The notes: generated by a model from the sequence alone, not told the origin. A DNA stretch of 64,000 nt from Prevotella melaninogenica (GCF_018128065.1 NZ_CP072360.1:810501-874500), one strand, 5' to 3'. Shown: positions 45,465-55,346, numbered from the stretch's first letter. Numbers and translations are program-made.

Positions 45465-46606
45465 AATAAGTTCTCTTTTATAGCATCTAAATAAGCGTGT
45501 CCAAATTTCAGATTAGGTTCTACATAATTTCCTTCTCCCCATTCGTTCCACGATTTTAAAAACAGGATCTTGTGATCTTGTGGTTTGGAATCCACAATGC
45601 TTAATGCTTGTTTTATATGTTTCTTAAAGTTCTCTGGTGTTGAGTTAATATATATCCCTTCGCTATTTCCTGCACGTGGGGTTCTGTCCCAACCAGGGAT
45701 AATCATGGGATATACATTATCCCATTTATCCTCAGGAGCGAAGAAGTTGCTTACAACTTTTGAATAATCTAATTTGAGTGATGGTAAGAATGAAAGTTTT
45801 TTGTGTAAAACCTGTTTAGCTATACGCATAGTTTTACCCTGATAGAACATTTCTCCTCTTGATTTACCATAAGAGTTGATACCATCAAATCCTAAAGAAA
45901 GGATATTATTATATACTTCCTTGCTATTCTTTAAATTAGGAATGACTCGAGTTAAAGTCCCATCAGCATTACGCTTAATCGTTGACGTATTAGCTATTTG
46001 TGCAATAAAATAGACTCCAGGGAGTCCACATTCTTTTGCCAACTTTCTCCATATTACCATAAAGATGCTTACATCTTTAAAGTGATAAGGATCATATATT
46101 ACGAAAACTGGTTTCCCATCTATTGTAATATATCTATTGTCTTTAAAGGCAGGAAGTACATAATTAAAATGTTCAGTGTAATCTTGTTCTCCACCATATT
46201 CCATTGGAGCAATTACCTTATTCTTTCCATCCTTCTGCCAGGTTTTCGTTGTCCATTCATGGTTTGCCCAACAAAGACAGAACGGAAAGTCAGGTTTACC
46301 TGATTGTAACACCTCCTGAAATGGGCGCTGAAGTAATAATTTACTGTTTCCCAGCCAATAGTGATAATAACAAAAACCTTCGATGCCGCATTCTTTAGCC
46401 ATCGTAGCTTGCTGCTCTCTCACTTCAGGTAAACGCAAATCGTAGAACCCAAGATCAGCTGGGATATGCGGTTGATAATGTCCTCTAAATTGTGGCTTTG
46501 CCTTTGCGACATTTGTCCATTCCGTAAATCCTTTTCCCCATGCCTCATCATTTTCAGGAATAGGATGAAACTGTGGTAAATAATATGCGATGACTCTTGC
46601 TTTCAT
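45461..46606 (-). CDS. WbsX-family protein (GH99-like domain)
   Basis: About 381 residues from MKARVIAYYLPQFHPIPEND. FTEWTNVAKAKPQF, FCYYHYWLGNSKLLL and CLCWANHEWTTKTW are typical of the WbsX/glycosyltransferase-associated GH99-like family seen in O-antigen and capsule loci. I chose the Met at 46606, six bases after the upstream stop; an ATG at 46675 would add 23 atypical residues inside the upstream gene. Activity is not known with certainty. Confidence 0.85.
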   Translation of the reverse strand: MKARVIAYYLPQFHPIPENDEAWGKGFTEWTNVAKAKPQFRGHYQPHIPADLGFYDLRLPEVREQQATMAKECGIEGFCYYHYWLGNSKLLLQRPFQEVLQSGKPDFPFCLCWANHEWTTKTWQKDGKNKVIAPMEYGGEQDYTEHFNYVLPAFKDNRYITIDGKPVFVIYDPYHFKDVSIFMVIWRKLAKECGLPGVYFIAQIANTSTIKRNADGTLTRVIPNLKNSKEVYNNILSLGFDGINSYGKSRGEMFYQGKTMRIAKQVLHKKLSFLPSLKLDYSKVVSNFFAPEDKWDNVYPMIIPGWDRTPRAGNSEGIYINSTPENFKKHIKQALSIVDSKPQDHKILFLKSWNEWGEGNYVEPNLKFGHAYLDAIKENLL

Positions 46607-46611
46607 TATAA

Positions 46612-47667
46612 TTATATCTTTACTAAATTTTTTAATCCTATGTGAGGTAGACCAAATGCATAGAAACTTATGCAAATTATTGTGATAATAATTAGTCCTG
46701 CCCAGCGTGGCTTTATTGTATAGTAAAGTGAACCTATCATATATATGTTTACTATATAGTAAAGTTCACTTAAGCGTAGTGATAAAACAGGTAGAAATCC
46801 CAGTGCTGGGTAAATAACTAATCCTGTCGCATAAACCTTTAGTAGGAGTGGTGAATATTTGATCTTTTGTGTAATCGTTTCGTGAAATATGAGTAAGAAA
46901 TAAAATATGATGACATTTAATAAATATACGGGATTGAATAATTCCATTTCAACAATAGCAATTCCTTTTTCTGTCGCTTCTTGATATATAGATAGTTTGT
47001 CTCCAATAAGTGGTATGTCAAGGTTGAATAAAACGGACATGCCTGTAAAATAGATGAGATAACCTATAGGAACAGACATATATAAAATAAATTGTACTTT
47101 CTTATTTAGAGGTCTATTACCAAGGAGGAGTGTTGGGAGAAGTGCTATGGCGGATATATGGAATACAGCTCCTAAAAGAATGCAAAGTGTTGCTTTTTTC
47201 TTTTTTCGTTCTGCTGTATATAAAACTGAAATAAGAAAAAATCCAGAAGCTACTCCAGCTCTAATTTGTGTAAGTTCATGAAGTTCATAGAAATAACACA
47301 TATAAATAGCAAACATTAGTATATAATGATTGGAATATTTCTTAAAAGCAATCATCTTTAATGATACTCCCATCATCGCATATACTAAGAATATAGCATG
47401 TGGCGAATCTGTTATATTATTCAATAATGTTGCGATTAAAGTAAATGAATATTCTATATGGTCTGCAACATTAGAATTAGAAGGATTCTGATATAGTATT
47501 GCATAATTAAGTGAGTCTGGATCTATACCAATCTCACGAAAAGCAGCTATAAGAATCAACATTACTCCTAAAAAAATAAATATAGGGAGTTGTGCACGCT
47601 TCATATATTTTTCTATAAAACATGCAAATAATGTAGATGTAAAGATTACTGCAAGTATAGCTCCCAT
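46612..47667 (-). CDS. EpsG-family polymerase (Wzy-like)
   Basis: 351 residues with about ten membrane helices. AAFREIGIDPDSLNYAILY near residue 41 and HIEYSFTLIATLLNN fit the EpsG pattern of DxxxY polymerases. It would join repeat units in the periplasm after the flippase. Its start overlaps the flippase stop by one base. AT-rich compared with neighbours, as is common for capsule loci. Confidence 0.82.
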   Translation of the reverse strand: MGAILAVIFTSTLFACFIEKYMKRAQLPIFIFLGVMLILIAAFREIGIDPDSLNYAILYQNPSNSNVADHIEYSFTLIATLLNNITDSPHAIFLVYAMMGVSLKMIAFKKYSNHYILMFAIYMCYFYELHELTQIRAGVASGFFLISVLYTAERKKKKATLCILLGAVFHISAIALLPTLLLGNRPLNKKVQFILYMSVPIGYLIYFTGMSVLFNLDIPLIGDKLSIYQEATEKGIAIVEMELFNPVYLLNVIIFYFLLIFHETITQKIKYSPLLLKVYATGLVIYPALGFLPVLSLRLSELYYIVNIYMIGSLYYTIKPRWAGLIIITIICISFYAFGLPHIGLKNLVKI

Positions 47668-49220
47668 TATCGTTGCCTGATGATATATTTATTTATAAAC
47701 TGTCGTTCTTCGTGTGAAGAGTTAATGAAATATGCTAATAGCATTGTTAGCGTTATTGATGTGATACAGACAATAGGAAGTCTTAATATTACATTATGTA
47801 TATGTAAATGAAAACTTGAGATGCAAGCGTAAGTTACAGAAAAAGTTAAGACAGCTGGAAGAAAATCCTTTAGAACGTAATTAGATAAATTGAATTCTTT
47901 ATAAATACTTTTTAAAACTATTAAACGTGCAATATGTGCTATAAAACATATCCCAATCATTATGTAAAATAAGTATGTAGCAGGAAATCCCATATTAAAT
48001 AATACCCATGAGAGAGGAAGGCATAATATGGTCAAAGACTCTACAATTATAGAGTAAAGTCTTACTTTTCCTGTCGCCTGGATAATAATGGTAATAGGAT
48101 TATGTATAGTGAAAATGATTTCATAAATGATATATAGTTGTGTGAATATTACCATATCCTCCGTTATATCACCTAACCATAAACTTAAGATTGACTTTGT
48201 TTCTAATAACAATGGAACCGTAATACAAATAAGTAAATTTAGTAAGATCCTATTGTTAATAGAAAAAAGCTTCTCTAAATAGTTGTAATTCTCTCCTGAG
48301 TAAGCTTTTATCATTGCAGGACGAAAGGCAAAAACAATACTATTACTGAGTGTACTTAGCGCATTGAACACTTGATTCCCAATGTTAAAGGCTGCATTAA
48401 TGATAGGACCGAAGAATATATTTAGTAAGATAGTACTTCCTTGTGTCATACAAACTCCTGCAACAGACCCATAAAATGTCCAACCAGAGAAAGAAATTAA
48501 TTCCTTCAATGTCTCTTTTGATGTAACTTTTATGTAGTTACATTCTTTATACTTATGTTTAGCAATGATAATATAAGCAATTAAATCAAACAGAGCTATA
48601 ACAGCGAAACCTATTCCATAAAATATAAGATTGTTAATAGGGGTGTTCTTTATATTAACAGCGACTATAAGTTTGCATATACAATCCAGAATTGAAATCA
48701 AAGCATAAATCTCCATATCCTCATGCGCAAATACTGCTCCCATATAAGGAATCTGTAGAATGCTAAAGATAAATGATATAAGAGATAATATTAGTAACCA
48801 TTGTGCAGCAGATTGTCTACTAGGAGGAATGTTTAATTGTGTGTTGACAAACCATGGACCTAAAGTGATAAATATAATGAGAAGTATAATTGATAAAATA
48901 ATAACCAAGTTGAAACTTGTCGAGAAAATCTCTCTTAATCTTTCGTGTTGTCCTTTACCCATTGCGAATGAATAAAATCGTTGGGTTGAAAGCGCTAATA
49001 CACTACTAACACATGTGCTTGCAGTTACAATACCTGCGACTGCGTTTAAGACACCATAGTCAACAACTCCTAATCCATTTAACACGCAGCGTACCGTATA
49101 GAGACTGACCACTGTCATAAACAACATTCGTAGAAATAATACGAATGTGTTAGAAGTTATGGTCGTTACTCCATTCTTTTCGTTCTTAACTGTATTTTTG
49201 TTACTAAAAAAAGAAAACAT
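47667..49220 (-). CDS. Polysaccharide flippase (Wzx-type, MATE/MVF fold)
   Basis: 517 residues with about fourteen membrane helices. NTFVLFLRMLFMTVVSLYTV near the start and YGVLNAVAGIVTASTCV, followed by SAFAMGKG-like loop FYSFAMGKGQHERLREIF, are typical of oligosaccharide flippases in Bacteroidota. It moves the lipid-linked repeat unit across the inner membrane. One-base overlaps on both sides mark tight coupling. Confidence 0.87.
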   Translation of the reverse strand: MFSFFSNKNTVKNEKNGVTTITSNTFVLFLRMLFMTVVSLYTVRCVLNGLGVVDYGVLNAVAGIVTASTCVSSVLALSTQRFYSFAMGKGQHERLREIFSTSFNLVIILSIILLIIFITLGPWFVNTQLNIPPSRQSAAQWLLILSLISFIFSILQIPYMGAVFAHEDMEIYALISILDCICKLIVAVNIKNTPINNLIFYGIGFAVIALFDLIAYIIIAKHKYKECNYIKVTSKETLKELISFSGWTFYGSVAGVCMTQGSTILLNIFFGPIINAAFNIGNQVFNALSTLSNSIVFAFRPAMIKAYSGENYNYLEKLFSINNRILLNLLICITVPLLLETKSILSLWLGDITEDMVIFTQLYIIYEIIFTIHNPITIIIQATGKVRLYSIIVESLTILCLPLSWVLFNMGFPATYLFYIMIGICFIAHIARLIVLKSIYKEFNLSNYVLKDFLPAVLTFSVTYACISSFHLHIHNVILRLPIVCITSITLTMLLAYFINSSHEERQFINKYIIRQR

Positions 49221-49495
49221 TATTCGGCAAACATTAAATCACGTATTGCGTAAATTGTAACAACAAGGAACGCAACGAAAAATGACCCTAATACAAACAG
49301 TACTCTCTTAGGTCCTGATGGTTTAACAGGCACCTCTGCACCCTGGATAGTCGTGAAAACTGGGGTATGCTCTTGTAGTTTAGCGTCAGCAGCTTTTAGT
49401 TGTGCTACGAGGGTAGTATAGGTGTTATATTTCAGTTGCATGTCGTTCTCTAAATCATTTTGTTTTAGTCTTACGCTTTCTAATACAACATCCAT
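49220..49495 (-). CDS. Wzz chain-length determinant, C-terminal part (frameshifted)
   Basis: 91 residues with a coiled coil (LESVRLKQNDLENDMQLKYN) and the final membrane helix VLFVLGSFFVAFLVVTIYAI preceded by VKPSGPKRV, a Wzz signature. The frame is open upstream to about 49549, where one extra A in the six-A run at 49544-49549 gives AKKDYEKVRKEYGK and joins it to the N-terminal part. Confidence 0.8.
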   Translation of the reverse strand: MDVVLESVRLKQNDLENDMQLKYNTYTTLVAQLKAADAKLQEHTPVFTTIQGAEVPVKPSGPKRVLFVLGSFFVAFLVVTIYAIRDLMFAE

Positions 49496-50262
49496 ATCTG
49501 CATCACTAATCTTTCCATATTCCTTACGAACCTTTTCGTAGTCTTTTTTGCTTGGTTTACAAGGCTTTGATAATGTTCGACATCGTTTCTTAACTTCTTT
49601 GTTCTGTATTCGATAATGTACTTCTGTAGTTGAGCTCTAGTAGCATCAGCAAGTATCTTAGCTACCATTGGATCTTGGTCTATAGTAGCAATAGTTATAA
49701 TACCAGTTTTTTTGTCAGTGTTGATTTTAATATTGTTTCTCATTCCCTCGACAAGAGCTTTATCAGTTTTAGATAGCTGATAAGGATCAAATTTCTCTGG
49801 AACAGAATTAACAGTGTCCTTATGTGCTAATTGCTTAGTTAACCATACTTGACATTTCTCCCACCAAGTTGTTTTCGTGTGATATTTAAGATAATTATAA
49901 TAGTCAGTATGAATTTTCTTATCAATGGTCTCTACGTTCACTTTGAAAAGTGTTGTAGCAAAGCCATTATCTTTCATGAGGTCTGGGTAGAGTAAAGGGG
50001 ATATAGCATCTGTATTTTTCCCTGTCGGTAAATCAAATCCAAAAGATGACGCAATATCTCCAAGGGCATCAGCGTCCATACCAGAAGTTACTTCTGGCGC
50101 CATAGCTGTTTCACTTGTGTAAGTTCTTGGTACACACAAAATAATGTATGATGACAGTATAATTACGATTGGTAATATTATATAGTATAGCTTTTTATGC
50201 TCTCCTATCCTCTTCAATACTAATCGTAAATCGATTTGCTTTATAGTTTCTTCTTTTTCCAT
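49480..50262 (-). CDS. Wzz chain-length determinant, N-terminal part (frameshifted)
   Basis: 260 residues with the first membrane helix LYYIILPIVIILSSYIILCV at about 25-44 and the periplasmic domain (YTSETAMAPEVTSG, DLMKDNGFATTLFKV). The last 25 residues after NQAK are out of frame. Joined with the C-terminal part it gives about 345 residues, a normal Wzz without a kinase domain. It regulates polymer length with the EpsG-like polymerase. Confidence 0.82.
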   Translation of the reverse strand: MEKEETIKQIDLRLVLKRIGEHKKLYYIILPIVIILSSYIILCVPRTYTSETAMAPEVTSGMDADALGDIASSFGFDLPTGKNTDAISPLLYPDLMKDNGFATTLFKVNVETIDKKIHTDYYNYLKYHTKTTWWEKCQVWLTKQLAHKDTVNSVPEKFDPYQLSKTDKALVEGMRNNIKINTDKKTGIITIATIDQDPMVAKILADATRAQLQKYIIEYRTKKLRNDVEHYQSLVNQAKKTTKRFVRNMERLVMQIWMLY

Positions 50263-50331
50263 ACCCTCGTTATGCTATACTTTTTTGCTTTGTGTGATGG
50301 GTTTATCTATTTAAACCTAATAATTATTTTC

Positions 50332-52965
50332 CTACTTCAGCAAACTTGCAATCGTTGCAATGACGGCTGCGATGCTGGCAGCACTTGAACCGACGCTGAG
50401 GGTTTCAGCAAGGCTCATCTTGCTCTGTATCTTTGTTGGAACGATAATCTCACAACCTGGACGAACCTTAGCATTGTGGCCTACCTTTGCTAACATGCCG
50501 TTCATGTAGAGAATATAGGTGTTGCTCTTCTTCGCATCACTGGCGAAACCACCTGCTTGATCGATATAGTAAGCAACGTTCTTGCCTTCAACATAGCCAA
50601 CAGAGTTAGGGAACATAACCGCACCATTAATCTTAACGGTCCCATTGTATTGTGGAATGACGATGCGATCGCCCTCACGAAGAACGATGTCGGCATCACT
50701 TCCTGGATTAGCTATTGCCTTATCTAACTCGATGCCAACAGGATAGGTGTCAGGTATCTGGAATTTTTCCTGTTGTTTCTTGTCACTCTCCTGTATCGCT
50801 TGCAGCACACCAGCATCCTTTGTTTTCACAGCTAAGTTAATCATATTCTTACGTTGCTGCTCCTGCTGCATCTTTAACGCATTCTCCATGCGTAGACGTT
50901 CGCTGGGCGTTGGGCGACGCTCTAATCGTGCGCCTTTGATATAGCCGAGTTCTGTTGCGCCACCTGCAGCTTTATAGATGTCGCTCAGACGCATCTTTCT
51001 TGAAGTCAACGTATAGTTTCCTGCAAACACCACCTCACCATCAATACTAACATTCTGTTGGTTAGTACTACCAGGACTCTTGCGTACATATACCTCATCG
51101 TAAGGTTCAAGTACGAAGCCTGGTGCACCATCGATAACAAAGCCGTCACGTAGTGAGAACGAATAGGTGCGGGCGATGATAGAGTCTGGCATAAGGGCTT
51201 GTGGGTTTGTGACACGACGTGACACATCCACTCTCACTGTAGAAGCACTCTGCTTCAGACCTCCAGCCTGCAGAATGAAGTCTTCCAACGACTCATTGTC
51301 AGCGTACTGATAGATGCCTGGATAGAGTACCTCACCATGAATGGTTATCGTTCGTTGTTCCTGTGCATCTGTACGTGTAGGGATGAAGAGTACATCTTCG
51401 TTTTGTATAGGGATGTCAGCCACACGACCCGTAAGGATTCCATCCACATCTACCGAGATAACCTCCAATGTGCGGTCAGCCTTCTTGCGGTGTAAAACGG
51501 CGTGTGGAGCAAATGCCACCTCTGTCAATCCGTCAGCTGCTTCAATCAATCCACGTACACTGTTGATGCGTCCACCCACTTCATACATACCCGGACGGAA
51601 CACGGCTCCCTTGATTTCAACCATGTTTTCGTATCTTGGGATAACCGAGTCAACACTGATAGAGTCTTCATCAGCAACACGGAAGTTGCGCATGTCAAAC
51701 TCATTAACATTGAAGATAGAATACTGGCGACCTGTCTTTCTGCGTACACGTACTGAACGTGTGTAGGCATCACCAGCAAATCCACCCGCATAACCGATGA
51801 GTGTGCCAAGGCTTTCGCCACGTTTCATCTCATAGAACATTGGGCGTTTCACCTTACCACTCACCTGAGCGAGCATCTCGTAAGGACCAACAACGATAAC
51901 GTCGTTATCAGCCAATCGCACATTGCCACTTAGATGACCGCGACGAAGGAAGTCGTATACGTCAACCGTACTGATGAGCGTTCCGCCTCTATATACCTTG
52001 ATATTGCGTAGCGTTCCTAAGTCACCAATACCGCCAGCCATGTACAATGCGTTGAAAACAGTGGCAAAAGCCGACAGTGTGTAGGTTCCTGGGGTCTTTA
52101 CTTCACCCACAACATTCACCATGATGGTATGGGTCTGACCAACAGAGAGGCGTATGTTCGAACTGCTATATCGTTTGCCAATCTTCTCTCGGATGCGATT
52201 ATTAGCCTGCCCCACCGTTAAACCGCTCACCTGAACAGGACCGAAGCCCTCTAAGGTTATGTAACCATCAGGTGCAACCGTTGTCTGATAAGATTTCTGT
52301 GAGGCACCATATATATCAATAAATACAGCATCACCAGGACCAATGCGATAGTTCCGTGGCAGTGCCATGTTCATGTTGGGTTCAAAAGAAAGACTCTTAT
52401 TGTTGAAGATGTCACGACCCCAAACCTTTTTTCGGTTACGACTTAACTGCTTCAATAAGTTCTCATACAGTATTACGGTATCTTGCGGCATCCACTCATT
52501 CATTTCTGTCTGCATCTTCAGGTACTCACCATCGTTCTCATCGTATGTGTTTGTCCACGAACGATTAGGTGAGATACGTCCTTCTGAATATCTGCTTACC
52601 TCCTGCTCATTGGCATTATAATCATCGAGTGTTGCATCGGCAATCTGTCTTTTGCTCTTTCCTGGGACAGCATTAGGGTTTGTCTGCCCATTGTTTGTAC
52701 GACTACGATCCATCGTTGCGCCGTCTTTGGCTGCGCCAAAAGCAGCATTTCCTTTCTGCATTTTCTCGTATATATTTCTCACACGGCGTATCTGCGAGAT
52801 GTCTACACCGCTCTGCATGAGCTTGGTGACAATCTGTGCCTGTGGAGTTCCTTTCTTATGTTCCTTTTGCACGAAGTCCATTACCTGTGTATCGGTCATT
52901 GACGACTGTGCAAAACCACTCAATGAGCATAATGCGAGTAATACAAATAGAATATATTTCTTCAT
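50332..52965 (-). CDS. Wza-like polysaccharide export protein with SLBB repeats
   Basis: 877 residues, more than twice the length of Wza. Signal peptide MKKYILFVLLALCSLSGFAQ with no lipobox Cys. YRIGPGDAVFIDIYGASQKS near residue 213 opens the poly-export domain, followed by repeated SLBB blocks (VNVVGEVKTPGTYTLSAF, IDGEVVFAGNYTLTSR, INGAVMFPNSVGYVEG). It forms the outer-membrane exit pore. Long multi-SLBB forms are usual in Bacteroidota. A hydrophobic C-terminal segment (SVGSSAASIAAVIATIASLL) may be the barrel helix. Confidence 0.92.
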   Translation of the reverse strand: MKKYILFVLLALCSLSGFAQSSMTDTQVMDFVQKEHKKGTPQAQIVTKLMQSGVDISQIRRVRNIYEKMQKGNAAFGAAKDGATMDRSRTNNGQTNPNAVPGKSKRQIADATLDDYNANEQEVSRYSEGRISPNRSWTNTYDENDGEYLKMQTEMNEWMPQDTVILYENLLKQLSRNRKKVWGRDIFNNKSLSFEPNMNMALPRNYRIGPGDAVFIDIYGASQKSYQTTVAPDGYITLEGFGPVQVSGLTVGQANNRIREKIGKRYSSSNIRLSVGQTHTIMVNVVGEVKTPGTYTLSAFATVFNALYMAGGIGDLGTLRNIKVYRGGTLISTVDVYDFLRRGHLSGNVRLADNDVIVVGPYEMLAQVSGKVKRPMFYEMKRGESLGTLIGYAGGFAGDAYTRSVRVRRKTGRQYSIFNVNEFDMRNFRVADEDSISVDSVIPRYENMVEIKGAVFRPGMYEVGGRINSVRGLIEAADGLTEVAFAPHAVLHRKKADRTLEVISVDVDGILTGRVADIPIQNEDVLFIPTRTDAQEQRTITIHGEVLYPGIYQYADNESLEDFILQAGGLKQSASTVRVDVSRRVTNPQALMPDSIIARTYSFSLRDGFVIDGAPGFVLEPYDEVYVRKSPGSTNQQNVSIDGEVVFAGNYTLTSRKMRLSDIYKAAGGATELGYIKGARLERRPTPSERLRMENALKMQQEQQRKNMINLAVKTKDAGVLQAIQESDKKQQEKFQIPDTYPVGIELDKAIANPGSDADIVLREGDRIVIPQYNGTVKINGAVMFPNSVGYVEGKNVAYYIDQAGGFASDAKKSNTYILYMNGMLAKVGHNAKVRPGCEIIVPTKIQSKMSLAETLSVGSSAASIAAVIATIASLLK

Positions 52966-52973
52966 TTTCTTAT

Positions 52974-53594
52974 TTAGAATTTCTTTCCAATAACAATTTT
53001 CAGAACCGTCTTAATGATGATTGTAAAGTCAAGCCACAATGTGCGATGTTCCAGATAGTGAATGTCCATTTCCATTCGTCGGAGCATCTTCTCCATAGTG
53101 TCGGTATAACCATTATAGAGTGTTGCCTCTGATGTAAGTCCTGGTCGCATCTCGTAAATGAGCTGGTAGCGGTCGGTCCGTTCCATAATTTTATCAATAA
53201 AGAACTTACGCTCAGGACGCGGACCCACGAAGGACATGTCACCTCGCAGCACATTCCATAGTTGTGGGAGTTCGTCTAAGTGATGCCCACGCAGGAACTG
53301 TTCCAATCGAGTAGAGTTAGAATTGTCACATTTTGCAACAAGTTGCGGTCCCTCTTCCTCCACAACACTACTCATCGTACGAAACTTAAAGATTGCAAAC
53401 GGACGTCCTTTATATCCGATACGTATCTGTCGGAAGAAGATCGGACCATTGCTTTGATAAGTAATTAGAATACCAATGAGGAGAAAAAGCGGAAAGCAGA
53501 TAATCAGTCCTACGAGTGCTGCAGCAAAGTCAAAAGCCCGCTTCACACAGCGTTGAAGCTTCCCCATGGCATCATGACTCTCGATTTCTCTCAT
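52974..53594 (-). CDS. WcaJ-like initiating sugar-phosphate transferase
   Basis: 206 residues from MREIESHDAMGK. A membrane hairpin (AALVGLIICFPLFLLIGILI), IFKFRTM, LDELPQLWNVLRGDMSFVGP and YEMRPGLTSEATLYNG are the motifs of the polyprenyl-phosphate hexose-1-phosphate transferases. An ATG at 53657 would lie inside the predicted -7 box (53655-53662), so I chose 53594. It starts repeat-unit assembly and leads the locus. Confidence 0.9.
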   Translation of the reverse strand: MREIESHDAMGKLQRCVKRAFDFAAALVGLIICFPLFLLIGILITYQSNGPIFFRQIRIGYKGRPFAIFKFRTMSSVVEEEGPQLVAKCDNSNSTRLEQFLRGHHLDELPQLWNVLRGDMSFVGPRPERKFFIDKIMERTDRYQLIYEMRPGLTSEATLYNGYTDTMEKMLRRMEMDIHYLEHRTLWLDFTIIIKTVLKIVIGKKF

Positions 53595-53654
53595 TTTGTT
53601 ATTCGTACTTTGATTCTCTATCGTTATTATAACTCTATTTTTATTATTTTGTTG

Positions 53655-53662
53655 CAAAGGTA
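53655..53662 (-). promoter_or_regulatory. Predicted -7 box of the polysaccharide operon
   Basis: TACCTTTG on the minus strand matches TAnnTTTG. It gives a leader of roughly 55 bases to the ATG at 53594. Confidence 0.55.
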
Positions 53663-53715
53663 CGCTTTTTTATTTATTTATTTGTTAGAAATACTTATCT
53701 TTCCTCTCTTCGTCG

Positions 53716-53723
53716 TATCTTTG
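53716..53723 (+). promoter_or_regulatory. Predicted -7 box of dinB
   Basis: TATCTTTG lies 21 bases before the dinB ATG, so the leader would be short. Confidence 0.55.
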
Positions 53724-53744
53724 CATAGATAACGAGACACTATC

Positions 53745-54848
53745 ATGCGTAAAATCATTCACATTGATATGGATGCTTTCTTTGCATCGGTTGAACAAAG
53801 GGATAATCCTGAACTCCGTGGAAAGCCTATTGCAGTAGGTTTCGACGGACCACGTGGCGTTGTGTCTACTGCCAGTTACGAAGCACGTGTCCATGGCGTG
53901 CGTTCGGCTATGTCAATGGCGCAGGCAAAACGTCGCTGTTCACAGCTGATTGTTGTCCCCTGCCATTTCGATAGATACAAAGATGTATCACAACAGATAC
54001 ATGCCGTTTTCCATGAATATACTGATTTGGTTGAACCCATCTCACTTGATGAAGCTTTTCTTGACGTGACTGATAACAAAAAAGGTATTGATCTTGCCGT
54101 TGAGATTGCTAAGCAAATTAAGCGGAAGATCTTCGAGCGTACCTCGCTAACTGCCTCTGCAGGAGTTAGCTACAACAAGCTCTTAGCGAAGATATCCTCT
54201 GACATGCGCAAGCCGAATGGAATCTTCACGGTACATCCTGATCGTGCACTTGATTTTATTGGACAGCTTCCTGTGGAAAAGCTGTGGGGCGTTGGTCCAA
54301 AGACGGCTGAACGAATGCATAAAATGGGACTGTTCACAGGAGAACAACTGCGACAGATATCGCGTGAACACCTAATACAAGTATTCGGTAAGATGGGGAA
54401 TGTTTACTATGATTTCTCACGTGGTATTGACAATCGTCCCGTCATCGTTGCGTATGAACGTAAGTCAGTGGGTTGCGAACGTACGTTCCTTGAGGATTTA
54501 CACATAGAGTCAAAGATTATCATCGAACTCTATCATATCACCCTGGAATTAGTTGAACGATTGGAGAAGAAGGATTTCAGAGGTCGAACGCTTACTCTCA
54601 AACTAAAGTGGGATGCCACAACGCAGATTACACGCAGTCTTACACAGGAGAAAATCCTCCGAACGAAAGAAGATATCCTACCCCTTGCTAAGCAGTTGTT
54701 GAGGGAAACGAATTTCCATGATCGTCCAATCCGCCTAATGGGGCTATCGGTTTCTTCGCCTGATAACCCAGAAGAAGATGAAGAAAGAAAAACCACGTGG
54801 ATAGAGGGTTTGCTACCTTTTAAAGAAGATGATTATTTTAGGATTTAA
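53745..54848 (+). CDS. dinB: DNA polymerase IV (Y-family)
   Basis: 367 residues. IHIDMDAFFASVEQRDNP holds the first catalytic Asp and SLDEAFLDVT the Asp-Glu pair. SAGVSYNKLLAKISSDMRKP and KLWGVGPKTAERMHKMG (HhH) follow, then the little-finger domain. It copies past damaged bases. Full length; divergently transcribed from the polysaccharide operon, with 150 bases between starts. Confidence 0.96.
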   Translation: MRKIIHIDMDAFFASVEQRDNPELRGKPIAVGFDGPRGVVSTASYEARVHGVRSAMSMAQAKRRCSQLIVVPCHFDRYKDVSQQIHAVFHEYTDLVEPISLDEAFLDVTDNKKGIDLAVEIAKQIKRKIFERTSLTASAGVSYNKLLAKISSDMRKPNGIFTVHPDRALDFIGQLPVEKLWGVGPKTAERMHKMGLFTGEQLRQISREHLIQVFGKMGNVYYDFSRGIDNRPVIVAYERKSVGCERTFLEDLHIESKIIIELYHITLELVERLEKKDFRGRTLTLKLKWDATTQITRSLTQEKILRTKEDILPLAKQLLRETNFHDRPIRLMGLSVSSPDNPEEDEERKTTWIEGLLPFKEDDYFRI

Positions 54849-55024
54849 TGCTGAAGCATTTAATGTCAAGGTTAAGGCTTTCAGAATTCAGTGGGAAAAA
54901 GTGGGGAAATAGGTACACAAAAAGCTAATTATAAAAAAGTTCTTCCAAACTTTGAAATGATAAGTACTTCCAAAATAAGAGAAATACTATTACATATAAT
55001 AAAAGAATTGTTTTATTCCAGTTT

Positions 55025-55103
55025 GCTGTCATTTTTAACATTTCGTATATCTCATTGTAATATAACAAGTTAAGCATTTACCACAAATGATAGAAGTGAC
55101 AGG
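55025..55103. repeat. Palindrome-ended dispersed element, copy 2 (79 bases)
   Basis: Begins GCTGTCATTT and ends AGTGACAGG. Same length and same ends as the core at 43102-43180, with a weakly matching interior. It lies in the 513-base gap between dinB and the TonB receptor, which has no gene. Confidence 0.65.
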
Positions 55104-55257
55104 AAACTAAGTTTATGGATAACTCTAAAAAAAATACTACGTATGAATGTACAGAACTACGAATGGAACGAATGGAAGAGAGAAGATACACAATGAACAT
55201 ACCCATAGTTCATAATTCAAAATTATGATTACTTCAGTTTGCTGCGGTAATCAAAAC

Positions 55258-55346
55258 AAACAACTCGTTTACTTGTCAACCAATCTAAAGGGTATCTCGG
55301 TAATCACGCCCCTCCCTACTGGGGAGGGGTCGGGGGGAGAAGTGGG
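55258..55346. repeat. Composite repeat: CAACTCGTTTACTTGT plus CTCCCC hairpin
   Basis: CAACTCGTTTACTTGT, then GGGTATCTCGGTAATC, then ACGCCCCTCCCTACTGGGGA. The order and sequence match 37354-37450. Downstream of the TonB receptor stop. Confidence 0.75.
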
